A stretch of 64,000 nt of DNA from Aphrocallistes beatrix. Lineage: Eukaryota > Porifera > Hexactinellida > Sceptrulophora > Aphrocallistidae. A model generated the notes under the pieces. The model worked only from the letters and a program-made list of their open reading frames with translations. It was not told the origin of the DNA and ran no database searches. Positions 10,047-20,989 of this stretch are shown here, one piece after another (within the stretch, counting starts at the first letter, position 1; every line of letters starts with the position of its first letter). Position numbers and translations under genes: made by a program. The stretch spans positions 2,151,001 to 2,215,000 of the forward strand of contig OY725506.1 of assembly GCA_963281255.1 (NCBI GenBank), read 5' to 3'.

Positions 10047-11985
10047 CAGTATTTCTCAACCTTTTTCTTCTCGCGGCACCCTTTCTAAACTTATACCATA
10101 GCATTCTATACATAAGGCAATGGCAGTCACCAAAAAACTAGTACCATGGATTCCTTAGTATATTCAATCCTAAAACCGCTAAATTAATACTGTTATTATC
10201 AACTATATAATTATTACATATTTTGTGTTCATGGGTTGATTAAATATGCATTTTGAAAATATTATGTAACCACAATATTTATATTTACTTCGCATACAAC
10301 GCTAGTGTATTACATTTACGTGTATATCATTTCTATTACTCATTTATAATGACTCATTTGACAACACTAATTGCATGAATTAATATTTGGACGAGATGTC
10401 TTTTGTCGCGCCTGGCTTTACTTCCAATTACAGAGGAGTAGAACACTCCATGAAGTTTTTCAATTTACCAAAAGATGGTGCTCTTCGTTAAAATGAAATT
10501 GAGCCATTTCAAGTCATGTGAAGACTACCAAAACTACAAGATTCCAAAGGTGAGTGGTTTCTTATGACATAAGTCATGTAATTATTCTAAATAATGCATA
10601 TACTCAAGTTTGTTAGAAACAATTGACTGAATTTAAAAAACTACGAAAAAGTGTTTATCTTCCCCCAATTTAGTGAATGCAATCCTCGTTACTCTAAAAA
10701 CAAGTTCATAAGAACCTTATTTAATTTGGATAAATGCAATTTATTTAGAAGTGCCCCAAATTAACATCGAAAGCCTGCTGGCTATCGGCTTGGAAAGGCA
10801 AAATATAAATTTGGCCCTTAAGGTTTCCCATGAGTCAACTTCTGTCGAACAGTTTGCTTGTAACATGGAAAAAACAACTGTTAAGTTCTTGAAATTCATC
10901 AATGATGTTTGTTCATTGTGAATTGGGTAGAGAAGAATAGTCATTTTAACGACGATGTATCTGCACCCTTGAAATTTTAAAGCAGAAATTTTAAGACTTT
11001 ATTCTGGCTCTTCCCATACTCATCTTATTCATTTGGCATGTGCTACTCTGGAATTAGAACATTGTATACTTTGAGGAATTTTGCACATGCAGTACGTCAC
11101 GGTTTGACATTCTACCAAAGCTTTTTTCACTGTATTCAACTGTTCATTATCTAATAAAGCTAAGACCTCTATATAATGCACTACCGTAGTATTGAAACAT
11201 GATAATAGTAAACTAAACTTGCTAAATTCAAGAACTGATTTAATAATATTAATTTTTTATTTAGTCAACTTCATCATGCTGTAAAGGACCGAAATGTGTG
11301 ACTATATCCTATTGGAAGGCCAGAGTGTGTGCTTGTTCCTTATTACTCGTAGAAGTATATTGTTCCCTTATGACGTCTCAGGTCAAGTCTGTCTCTCACG
11401 CGAAGCCAAGTCAATCTCAAGCTAAGCCAAGTCTATCTCTCAAGCTAAGTCAAGTCTATCCTCAAGCTAAGTCAAGTCTATCCTCAAGCTAAGTCAAGTA
11501 TGTCTCTCAAGCTAAGTCAAGTCTGTCTCTCAAGCTAAGTCAAGTCTGTTTCTCGAGCTAAGTCAAGTCTGTCTCTCAAGCTAAGTCAAGTCTGTCTCTC
11601 AAGCTAAGTCAAGTCTGTCTCTCAAGCTAAGTCAAGTCTGCTCTCAAGCTAAGCCAAGCCATAGTCTGCCATCAAGAAGTAGAAGTCCGTCTCATTAGTA
11701 CTTCTCGATATCCAATGTTTATTTAGTATTTATGAGCTTAATATTTATATTATATCATATTTGTTTTCTCCAGAATAAAAATAATTACAAAGATCAAATA
11801 TATCTTGACAATTAATGGTCATATTTGTGAGTGAGGTCACTTAAAATGCTTAATTATCATATATAACGTATAAAGGATGAATGTTAACTTGAATATACTA
11901 AGCAATCCCTGGTCCAAAAAAAATAGTGACTGCCATTGCCTTTTGTATAGAATGCTATGTTTATACCTTTCAGCGGCACCCCTTA
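10047..11985. mobile_element. hAT element remnant with internal minisatellite
   Basis: Left end CAGTATTTCTCAACCTTTTT..GCGGCACCC and, inverted at 11915-11985, GTGACTGCCATTGCCTTTTG..GCGGCACCCC. These are hAT-type ends (CAGTGGTTCTCAACC class). About 90 bp of each arm match. The outermost right terminus is lost at the junction with a TTAA-family end near 11985. No transposase frame is seen; the interior is AT-rich apart from the repeat at 11385-11665. Confidence 0.6.
11385..11665 (+). repeat. Minisatellite, about 12 copies of a 22-23 bp unit
   Basis: Tandem units close to CTCAAGCTAAGTCAAGTCTGTCT. Central units are nearly identical and edge units (AAGCCAAGTCAATCTCAAGC) are degenerate, the usual pattern of unequal exchange. 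The overlapping 64-codon frame is a by-product of the repeat. Confidence 0.9.
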
Positions 11986-12238
11986 AAGGGGCCAAAACCA
12001 TTTTGAGGTTCATATAATTGAAAAATATCAGATAAGTTAGAAAATAATTGTTGAATGCGCCGCAAAACCACGAATAACTTTCCGATTTTAGTACGACTGA
12101 GCTTTAGGTGCTCAGTTCTAGAATATCAAAATAAATACCGTCCACAGATGGTAGACTACTCAATAATCCGATGGAATTAGCAATAAAAATTTCACCATTT
12201 TTTTAAATGTCAGGCGATGTTTTTCGAGGGCAGTATCC
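11985..12238 (-). repeat. TTAA-family end fragment (inverted)
   Basis: Ends CGAGGGCAGTATCC followed by TTAA at 12239-12242. Its 250 bp are the reverse complement of 12333-12600, so the two ends face each other across a 94-bp spacer. Confidence 0.65.
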
Positions 12239-12332
12239 TTAATTTGACTTAGGGGCAGGCCAATGAACAAATGATAGTAAAAGTGGAGATCTATTTGAAT
12301 TATTTCGACTTTATTATAGAATAACTAATTGA

Positions 12333-14130
12333 GGATACCGCCCTCGAAAAACATCGCCTGACATAAAAAAAAGGGTGAAATTTTTTATTGCTAATTCCAT
12401 CGGATTATTGAGTAGTCTACGATCTAATCGTACTTGTTGGATGGTATTTATTTTGATATTCTAGAACTGAGCACCTAAAGCTCAGTCGTACTAAAAATCG
12501 GAAAGTTATTCGTGGTTCGTGGTTTGGTAAACTTATCTGATATTTTTTCAATTATATGAACCTCAAAATGGTTTTGGCTCCTTTAAATATTATAAAACAG
12601 ATGAATTTAGAAAAAGAGGCACTTAGAATCAAATCAAAAATATCTTGATGAGGGACTTCATTTCTAAAATGCTCGGGAAATGGCAGTTGTGATATTAACT
12701 ATTGTGCATAGAAAAGAATTCTAAACAGTTAAAAAAGAATCTATTCAGATCCGACCATTAGTTCGTAAGTTATAGCATATTGTAGGTAAAGTTCGGAAAT
12801 CAAACCTCTCTATGGCCCCGAAAGTGCTCGATGTCAATGCTTAAAAACTATTGAAGATATATAATATATTATAATCTTAACTGAAAGGATATATATGATA
12901 ATATATAGGTTCATCAAACATCTCATTGTCAAAAAGTAAATATTTATTGACTTATCATCGATTTTATTGTAATACAAATTCTATGGAGAACTTTGAAAAT
13001 ATTAGAAAATGCCGAATCTTGTCATGAAATAAGCTGCCAAAAGTAGCTATTATACTCAAAAAACAATGCAATAGCCACTAGCAATGTATACAGAAATTTT
13101 GAAGCACTCAAAGCATGTATCTTCAAAATTCGGTCAAAGCCCCCCATTTATGGTCCAAAAACAGATTCCTCCATATCTCGGGAAATATACACCCAAATTA
13201 TTAGTTCTCAATTCCTAATATAATTTTCAAGACGGTATATATCTGATTCTTAAATAATAAGTGTACTACATGGAATGGAATGCTAAGTTTTAAATTTTTA
13301 TCACGTGATGACGTAGCATTTTTCGAAAATCCTCACTTGAAAACTAAAAGTCGTAGACTCTCGCTCTAACTTCTTAATATACTTTTCAAGACGGTATATA
13401 TCTGATTCTTAAATAATAAGTGTACTACATGGAATGGAATGCTAAGTTTTAGATTTTTATCACGTGATGACGTAGCATTTTTCGAAAATCCTAACTTGAA
13501 AACTAAAAGTCGTAGACTCTCGCTCTAACTTCCTAATATACTTTTTAGAAGCTATTTATTCATTATAAACCGATGAATTATACTTTGTAGTGCTAGGAAT
13601 ATGAATTATATTCCCTAATTGGTTCAAAATATTCGGAGTTAGAGGCCTCAAGGTAATTTGTGAATTTTTTGTATAATTTTGCTATTTTCACCAAAATCTG
13701 TTGGAATACATCTAATTCATTAGTATACATGCGATTAAATGCCCATGGATGCTTTTATTTATCGTTAATAGCTCATTTTACATCGTTCTTGACATCAAAA
13801 CTTCAAATCCCTATATCTCGGGACTTTAAAATTCCAAAATTGACTGTCTTTCAAAAATTTTAACTCAAATTGGTTTGAGATAGTGGTTTGAAAATTTCAG
13901 GAGTTGTTCCATATCATTAGGCGATGAGCGTAGGACCACTCGATCTTCGCTATCTTATAAATTTGTGATTATATTGCTGATTTTCAAAGAAAATTGTGCT
14001 TTTTTCGCCGTTTTTAAGCAATACTTTTTCAAACCCCTATAAAATTCACAATTTTGGTTATTTTAACTTTCCTTTGGTTCTATGCGATTGCAAATTTTAT
14101 AGACTATATTTGAATAAATTTGAAAATCTG
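12333..14130 (+). mobile_element. TTAA-flanked long TIR element, copy 2 (right end lost)
   Basis: Left end GGATACCGCCCTCGAAAAAC preceded by TTGA instead of TTAA. Collinear with 1883-3540 through the blocks at 12720-12900 and 13290-14110. Similarity stops near 14130, before the right terminal repeat. Carries a 159-bp tandem duplication at 13226-13543. Confidence 0.6.
13226..13543 (+). repeat. 159-bp tandem duplication
   Basis: Two near-identical units, 13226-13384 and 13385-13543, each starting TTCAAGACGGTATATATCTG and each holding the CACGTGATGACGTAGC block. The copies at 1883-3810 and 61665-64000 have one unit. Confidence 0.85.
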
Positions 14131-14495
14131 CACGGTAAAATTTAAACTATTACGTGTATAGGTTCTAGTAACAAGTTTATAGAAGGAACAAATCCTGAGA
14201 ACGAAATCATCAAGTTTTGGTAGGATTGTCATTTACCTCTAAGCGAATATCGCATATCCACAAATCATTTTTTATCCATGGTTCAAAATAACATTTATAT
14301 TAACTGTATTAATTCATTATCATCAATTTTGGAATAAGTTTCAAAATACTATTTATTGTATATCAATGGTAATGTTAAAGTCTCTGAAAATTTCGAACGT
14401 TTCATGCGCTTCTAAGTTCAATTTACAAAGGGTTATCCCATTTATAAGATATTAAAATAATTTTTCAAAATAAAAATCTTAAATACATATATAAA
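14131..14495. other. Unassigned AT-rich intergenic DNA
   Basis: No coding frame, tandem repeat or terminal repeat that I can support. Confidence 0.6.
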
Positions 14496-14955
14496 TATAA
14501 GCGCTTCGCCTGATTGTGCTGCACGGCTGGCGGACATTTCGTGATGCCAGAGGCGTCCTTTGGACGCCTAGACTCCCATTTGGTTTTAAACGATATCACT
14601 CGAAAAATTACAAATTTGCGAATTTTTAAACTTTTGATGAGTAATAATACGTCATAACAGAGTGAAGATGAATAATATTTTGATGATAGTTGGATCATAT
14701 TTGAGATGTATTAATATACACATTCTATTAAAATTTCAGTCATCTATCACCTAGAATAGCTGAGTTATAGTCGAAGAACTGTAATTTCTAAATATAAAAA
14801 GGTGACAATGACGTCATAATTCCATGATGGGTCGACAATTTCGTCTTAGGTCAGAAATTAGTACCTTAGAACCATAGCTAAAAGACTCCCACATGCCAAA
14901 AATCAGTATTTTGTGCCCTGGTAGTTTATTCAATCAATTCGTTACAGCACTGACA
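14496..14955 (+). repeat. GC-hairpin repeat copy 2
   Basis: Starts near AAGCGCTTCGCCTGATTGTG. The second hairpin is perfect in this copy but with changed bases (GGCGTCC against GGACGCC instead of GGCGCCC against GGGCGCC), a compensatory pair. The body carries ACGTCATAACAGAGTGA and the 3' block ending CAATCAATTCGTTACA. Confidence 0.75.
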
Positions 14956-15400
14956 AGAGAAGCGCGCTTGTCAGATTGAATTGGCATGTGCGAATCTATC
15001 ACCGGCAATGATGTATTCGCTGATGAGCAAGTCTTAATGCACAAGATGTTTGCAAGCATTGTTTATTCACTCATAAAATTGGTCACGTTTGCTGTCTTGT
15101 TAACATTATTGAAAATACAATACAGTTGAGTTTCTGAGGAAAAAGGGTATAATTTTCATGAATTTGATTTGCACTGTTTGAAGGTACGTGTTCTCAACGA
15201 ATTATGGTTAAGGTTGTTGTTTCCTTCCAGAACTAACTCAAAAAGTTTTCATTATTTTCTCCAGATTTATTTGTGGAAACTGTTCTCGATGAGTTATCTG
15301 CAAAATACACTTTTCGGGAGCTCAAGAAGCAAGAAATTGTTTTTCCCGCAAATAACCTAATTCATAGAGGACATTCAAGGAAACTTCAATGGCTTATGCC
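14956..15400. other. Unassigned intergenic DNA
   Basis: Contains GAGAAGCGCGCTTGTCAG near 14958 (a remnant of hairpin-family 5' sequence) and otherwise nothing recognisable. The 63-codon frame at 15169-15360 has no known motif. Confidence 0.5.
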
Positions 15401-15819
15401 CAGGGATAGAAACAGTTAAGCTGTTAACAGCGAACGCAAAATTGTGGCTGTTAACAGCGATCGCTAAATTTTAATTTATATCTATCTATCTATTTTTATA
15501 ATCTAAATTTGAGCTAAATTATTTAAAAATATAGATATTATTATAGAACCATATAACTTAACCTTGACTGTTATGTAAATATTTACTATTTGAAATATAT
15601 TAAACAGCTCGAGATGGCTGTTAAACAGCTCAAATTGGGCTGTTAACAGATTGAGTTGGCTGTTAACAGCTCAAATTGGACTGTTAACAGCTCAAATTGG
15701 GCTGTTAACAGCAGAGCTAGACTGTTAATTTTTTGGAAATTGTAGCTGTTAACAGCCAATTGTGAGCTGTTAACAGTAAACAGCCAAAGTGGCTGTTAAC
15801 AGCATTTCCACCATCCCTG
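15401..15819. mobile_element. hAT MITE (419 bp) with GCTGTTAACAGC arrays
   Basis: Left end CAGGGATAGAAACAGTTAAG and inverted right end GCATTTCCACCATCCCTG. Flanked by a perfect 8-bp duplication CTTATGCC (15393-15400 and 15820-15827), diagnostic for hAT insertion. About ten copies of the palindrome GCTGTTAACAGC or a one-base variant cluster near both ends, where hAT transposases bind subterminal repeats. No coding frame. Confidence 0.9.
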
Positions 15820-15827
15820 CTTATGCC

Positions 15828-16400
15828 TCTTTTACTCAATTATTCTTGCACGAAATGATTGAATACAGAAAATAATAGGAATAGAATTTTTAATTTTAAC
15901 TCAATTAATTTTTTCTTTCCAATTTCGTTGCGACAATATTTAGAAGCAGATTTTCGCAACGGAGAATATTTTAACGTTTTTCTAAAGTAGAATGTCGAAA
16001 ATCTTTCTCTATCATTTTGTACTACGTGACGAGATCTTTCCAAAACCGTCGAGTTTTTTACTCTACGACCTTTGTAGCTAGAGATTCCTCCTTTGAAAAA
16101 TTCATTTTTTTGAGTGCTAAAACAGGCTACAAAGCAATTTTCTTCGGAAAGGCTTGATTTCCATTAGTTTTTACTGTGTCTTAGTATTAAATAACATCTA
16201 AACATCCTAAATCACAAACTTATAGTAGTACATAACTTCAAAATATGGCATATCAAATATTTTCACATCATGACACCTTCAAAAGTGTGAAAAAGCTGTC
16301 AATTATGACTGGGTACCCAAAAAATGACCTTGTCCGATAGTATCCGCCGAAATCCCATATCTATAACTTTATTTGACTATTCCAGGTCTTTATATAAATA
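15828..16400. other. Unassigned intergenic DNA
   Basis: AT-rich, no supported gene. The minus-strand 67-codon frame at 15840-16043 has no recognisable domain. Confidence 0.5.
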
Positions 16401-16610
16401 CTGAATTCGTACTCAGCAGTAAATTTCCAGCAATTTGATATATATATTGACCATATTTGGAAACATTTTTGGTTGCCTTTTCTTAGCAACGGTCAGGAAT
16501 GTGAAAAATTTCCTGGCCGTTGCTAGGCACGGTCAAACAAAAATGTTTCCAAATATGGTCAATATATATATATCGAATTGCTGGAAATCTAGTGCTGAGC
16601 ATGAATTCAG
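16401..16610. repeat. 210-bp near-perfect palindrome
   Basis: CTGAATTCGTACTCAGCA at the left is inverted as TGCTGAGCATGAATTCAG at the right, with over 90 bp of pairing per arm including TTTCCAGCAATT, TGACCATATTTGGAAACATT and the TAGCAACGG/CCGTTGCTA core. A related single arm occurs at 59899-60000. Confidence 0.85.
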
Positions 16611-17300
16611 CATTAAAAAGATGATCTGGGACTGTTAGAAGAAGTTATAGCTGTGGGACATTTCGCATTTAAAATTTGTCGTTTGTAGTGCGACACCAGG
16701 TTATACAAGTGGCTCAAAGTGGCGAAATATTGGGGCTGGAGTTATAAAAATCGAAATTATTTTTAGAACCCTCATAAGGATCTAAAAATGATAAAAAATC
16801 AATTTGGGCACATTTTTAGAAAAAAACAAGTGTCCCGTGGGAAACACCAACCTTAACCATTGGTAGGACCTTCGGTAACCAAATATAATTTATCACCACT
16901 AGTGAGAGAAATCTCTTGCCAACTGGATCTCTCCCCAAGCTCTGTAATTGGATGAAAGCTTGTGGCATAAAATCATCTGGGGGGTTATTCATAAAACCAC
17001 TTATACTTAAGTTTTTCCATAGCCTACACAATATAAGGCCTGGATCCTTTTTCACTAAAGTTCTCAAACTTAAACTTAAACTTAAACTAAGTAAATACTG
17101 CTGAGTATTACAACTCTTCAAACACTTAATTAAGTACTTAGTTTTATACTTAATTTTTCACAAAACTAAGTATCATACTTAGTTTTTCTTAAGTATAATT
17201 ACTTATACTTATACTTAAAATTTACTTAGTTTTCAACAAAAACTAAGTAGTTATACTTAGTTTTAAGCAAAACTAGGTAATAATACTACTTAGTTTTTGT
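16611..17300. repeat. Dispersed repeat and ACTTAGT-rich element ends
   Basis: 16620-16800 matches 60150-60290 (GTGGCGAAATATTG, GGATCTAAAAATGATAAAAA). From 16980 an end resembling that of the 733-bp MITE at 55428 appears (GGGGTTATTCATAAAACCAC), and another at 17036 (GGCCTGGATCCTTTTTCACT). 17065-17290 is packed with inverted and direct AACTTAG/CTAAGTT words. Confidence 0.5.
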
Positions 17301-17522
17301 TTAGATCATGATAAACTAAATATTATGTATTTCTCAATCATGCTGTAAATATTTTCATTATTCATTGGATCAAGTTCGATCTTTCAATATTTGGTATATT
17401 GAAATCGAAGAGGATATTGAAATTGAATCCCATGATTTTACGACAAGTGGTCAGGAAATTCTCCAATCAGTAAGAAATGATTATTTTATTTAGTAAGTGT
17501 ACTGAGATAACAACATAATTAA

Positions 17523-18290
17523 TCATTTATTCAGTTTAGTCTTTATTCTGCTGGTAAAATGGAGGAATGGGAAATATTGCTGCTGATCTGCATGCGGTAT
17601 TTGAGCTGCAGAAGATTGGAAAGGATGTAGCGGATTCGTTTGCATCACTGAAGGCGAGTTTCCTATCATTGCAATCAGTCTACTCTGATTTGAGATTAAT
17701 ATATCCAAAGTATCTGCAATAAGATCCATTTTGCAACTAATGCTCTCAGTGAATTTATCCATTTTAGACTCGATTGCCTTGAGAATCTCAACCTTCTTCA
17801 CTTCATTCTCCAAAATTTTTTTCTTGACACTATCGGTCCCAGGATCACTTAGCCTTCTCTTCCTTGGAGGATGGATGTCAAGTTCCACCAATTCTGAGCC
17901 TGCAGTGTGTGAACAACAGGGTTGAAACGGAACTGCAACTGGACTCGAGACAATCTCAATCTCACTAAAGGGCTATTAGATAACATTATGGAAATATCTA
18001 GGCCGCCAGTTATCTCTTCAAAAGATTCTTTTCCCTTGATAGACTTTATTTTAAGTTCTATTTCTGTTAGTTCAGCGTTTGGGGGTTCTCCACCTGTCTA
18101 TTTTGCTGCTGATAATTTTTTTAAAATAATTGGGTTATACCTAACTAGGACGTTTGACCATTTTGGGCCCTTCCTAATATTTTGGCATAGGTAGTCGAAA
18201 GAAATCCGGGGCCGCAGAATCAAACTTGAGACAAATACCCCGGTTGTCCCCCTCTTGGGACTGTCCCTGTTTATAGTATGTGTCAAAATT
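17523..18290 (-). pseudogene. Myb/SANT-like protein remnant (Harbinger-type accessory factor)
   Basis: On the minus strand: CQNIRKGPKWSNVLVRYNP, a stop, TGGEPPNAELTEIELKI, then in another frame AGSELVELDIHPPRKRRLS followed by a lysine-rich coiled-coil (KKKILENEVKKVEILKAIES). The TGG(G)xPP..LT..E linker after a Myb-like fold and the C-terminal coiled coil are typical of the Myb/SANT-like protein encoded by PIF/Harbinger transposons. Broken by a stop at about 18108 and a frameshift near 17970. No DDE transposase partner is visible. It lies next to element ends at 16980-17040, which may belong to the same transposon. Confidence 0.55.
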
Positions 18291-18309
18291 GTTGGCAGTA
18301 AACTTTAGT

Positions 18310-18452
18310 TTCGTGTAATATTATGTTTAGGAAGTGTTATTATTTCATGATTTCATTCACGCGTTTTCATCCAATATATACACTATCTTGAGTTACAGAA
18401 TCATACCATGCGGTTAAACAGCACCTTTTCTGGAATGCAAACTCATATCTTT
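18310..18452 (+). repeat. Inverted repeat arm, partner at 20990-21125
   Basis: TAATATTATGTTTAGGAAGT..GGTTAAACAGCACCTTTTCT pairs with the reverse complement of 20990-21125. The arms bound a 2.8-kb interval holding a mariner MITE fragment, a hAT-like MITE and a Tc1 MITE with SINE. Confidence 0.6.
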
Positions 18453-18676
18453 CGAAATTCTTTGAAAATCCCGGCAAATATCTATCACAATATATCAATG
18501 TATTCTAATATATACTTAGGGTATTCAATAGGTTCCAGGCCCTAATCAGTAGCTATGTTGATATTTACACTAGAGAATATTCTAGTTTATATTAGTTACC
18601 CACAACGATACTCTATGTATTACCTTTGTAATTTTTCGAATCAGAGTTCTAATCCTTTAGTTCTATACATTTTGAC

Positions 18677-19265
18677 GTACTTAGGTCTTTACATTAGGAC
18701 TGAGCCGTTATCTGCAGGCAAAAGTTAGTAGAATTATGCTATTTTCGATTTGATAGCTCAGGGAATCAGCTTTCGATTTGCATACAGAATTACTATGATA
18801 GGACAATTATTGTGGTTCCTACATCCGATTTAAGTACACCAGTTTAGGATACTGGCTTCAAACGTGATTTTTGAGTTTCCCAAGGCTGTGTTTCATTTCT
18901 AAGCAAATTTAGATTAAAACTGATCCTTCCATTAAATTCTACATAAAAAAAGCAACATAAATATTGATTTATTTGTAGCATTATGGTTTTAGGCTGGGGA
19001 ATAAATTGTTTATGAAATGGTATACTACCACTTTTGTCTCATTTTAGGGGGATAAAATTGAGAAAAATCCACATAAAGTTGCATAATTACTTTTTATCAC
19101 AGGTTATTGGACTGAACACCTCCCGTTTACTTCATCACACATATGTTCTTAATTATTTGACCTTGGATTGATATTCAAAAAAATATCACCAAATTCATTT
19201 TTGAGCCATTTTCAATGAGAAGATTCCATTTTCAATGAGAAGATTCCAATTCAGAATTTTATACT
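18677..19265 (+). repeat. Mariner-type MITE, partial copy
   Basis: Collinear with 30745-31320: TTAGGACTGAGCCGTTATCT, ATTATTGTGGTTCCTACATC, GATTTATTTGTAGCATTATG, TTTTCAATGAGAAGATTCCA. The right terminal arm is missing, and there is no coding frame. Confidence 0.65.
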
Positions 19266-19455
19266 AGCCTTGTTTAAAGTAATAGTTAATTAATAATTAG
19301 GACACTTAGTTGGGATTAAACTCAAGTACAAGTATACTACATTTTTTTAAAGAAATTTTACTATATAAATCTGACCATTTATTCAGAAATTAAATCTTGC
19401 TGAACCCTTTAACAAATATCACTAAAAGTCACACAACTAATATATATATATGTTG

Positions 19456-19983
19456 CAGTGTAAATGCGAAACTAGTGTATTCGCGAATACAGCGGTGCAA
19501 ATGCGAAACCTTTTTATCTTAAATCTTAAGGTTGATTTATATTTCTCATAAGAACAACTAGATTACAACAAAACTTTTAATCAAAATCAATGAATGTAAA
19601 ACCTTATTCTAAATCGTTTTCATGTAATCTTCAAGCATGATAAATTATTCTTACATTACATATACATCACTCCTCATGCTATGCTATATTATTTGCTTTT
19701 TGGTATGTTTTAAGTTTTAGAAACTTTACTTTCTCGTGCCAAAAATGTAGTTGTATAGTAGCTTTGAAAACATGTTGTTTACATAATCTTACTGTCAAAT
19801 TTTTAGTTATGAAACAGCTGAGTATTACTACTAATAGTGTAAATACTACGTATTTCCTTTGAGTTATATAATTAACCAACCATAAGATTTAAGATAAAAA
19901 GGTTTCGCATTTGCACCGGAGTTTTCGCGAATCCACCAACTATTCAATGTATTCGCGAATCCACCAGTTTCGCATTTACACTG
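19456..19983. mobile_element. hAT-like MITE, 528 bp
   Basis: Ends CAGTGTAAATGCGAAAC and its inverse; inverted pairing continues outward as ATATGTTG/CAACATAT. Internal blocks ATTCGCGAAT and TGCAAATGCGAAAC recur near both ends. No frame. The direct target duplication is masked by the extended palindrome, so the family is inferred from the CAGTG ends. Confidence 0.6.
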
Positions 19984-20046
19984 CAACATATACATATATA
20001 CATACTTAGAAATTTGCATAGCTAAATTCAGTAGTATATAAGAATA

Positions 20047-20932
20047 CACTACCCTACCAAAAGTATTCGTACACCTCAATATTTCCCATTAAAATAGTAC
20101 TAAATGCGTCTATTCCTGAACTGTCATGCAGTTAAACTAGAGGAGATACAGTATATTTGATTTCAGATTCGTATTCTACGCATTTGAATTACCTATTTTA
20201 GAGTTTTCAAATCAATTAAGTTTTAACTATGCCGAAATTTATCATCCTGTGCTACCCTGTGTCACCTATCACCATCTGCTACAGTGGTGGAGACTCTAGA
20301 AAAGTGGTACATGGTGGCACAGGTCGGGAATTTTAACCTTGGCAATTAGCAATTGATTTGAAACTTCGAAAATAGGTAATTCAAATGCGTAGAATACGAA
20401 TCTGAAATCAAATATACTATATCTCTTATATTTTAACTGCATGATAATTCTTTAATATAAAAGTTAAAGTTTATAGATTTATATACCCCCCGAATCCATG
20501 CTAATATGTTCTCAGGGGGTTTACAATCTGGGTGAGGTGCTAAACCTACTGATAGTTGCTGAATGTGTGCATGCGGCGTGTATGTATGCATATGATGGCA
20601 TGTCTGTGTGCATATGATGGCGTGTAACAGGGAAACACTCGGCTAACAGTAGGCAAGAAAGATAGCACCTGACCTAACTTTACCTTTAAACGAGATGACA
20701 TCCTTAGTGCTTTCAGCTCACTAAGGTTCTGCAAGAGTGTAGGCTCAGATTACATTACCGAAGCAATGTAATTGAGAGTAAAATGCAAATGACTAGAGTG
20801 AGGTTAGAACCCGCGACCTAAGTCTTGGTATTCAAACGCCCTAACCACTGCACCACCCAAGCAGATATAGCCATTTTAGTACTATATTAATGGGAAATAT
20901 TGAGGTGTACGAATACTTTTGGTAGGGCAGTG
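20047..20932. mobile_element. Tc1-like MITE interrupted by a SINE
   Basis: TIRs CCCTACCAAAAGTATTCGTA / inverse TACGAATACTTTTGGTAGGG with TA on both sides. The intact relative at 41566-42045 is nearly identical and lacks the 400-bp SINE, so it serves as an empty site: TTTAATAT|TGCCATTTTAG there, TTTAATAT[SINE]AGCCATTTTAG here. Confidence 0.85.
20463..20863 (-). repeat. tRNA-derived SINE, copy 1
   Basis: Minus-strand SINE. The tRNA-like head at 20795-20863 has an A-box-like TGGTGCAGTGGTTAGGGCG and a B box GGTTCTAAC(C), the internal RNA polymerase III promoter. The body holds a conserved TTAGGTCAGGTGCTATCTTT stretch. The 3' part folds as CCCCCTGAGAAC..GGATTCGGGGGG before an AT-rich tail. Copies at 39027-39413 and 47897-48275 share the whole length and orientation. 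Confidence 0.85.
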
Positions 20933-20989
20933 TACATTGCTATACTGCGGTAGACAGTTCATGGGATTTTCACAAAGATTGCTGCAAAA

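Noticed and set aside
15401-15819. Regularly spaced palindromes as an operator or origin
   Set aside because: Explained by a hAT MITE with terminal repeats and an 8-bp duplication.
17523-17891. Intact host gene for a coiled-coil protein
   Set aside because: No true ATG start, and stops and a frameshift separate it from the Myb-like part upstream; best read as a transposon-derived remnant.
20795-20863. tRNA-like sequence as a functional tRNA gene
   Set aside because: A and B boxes are present but there is no clean cloverleaf, and the same head with the same 330-bp body recurs at 39027 and 47897; it is a SINE head.
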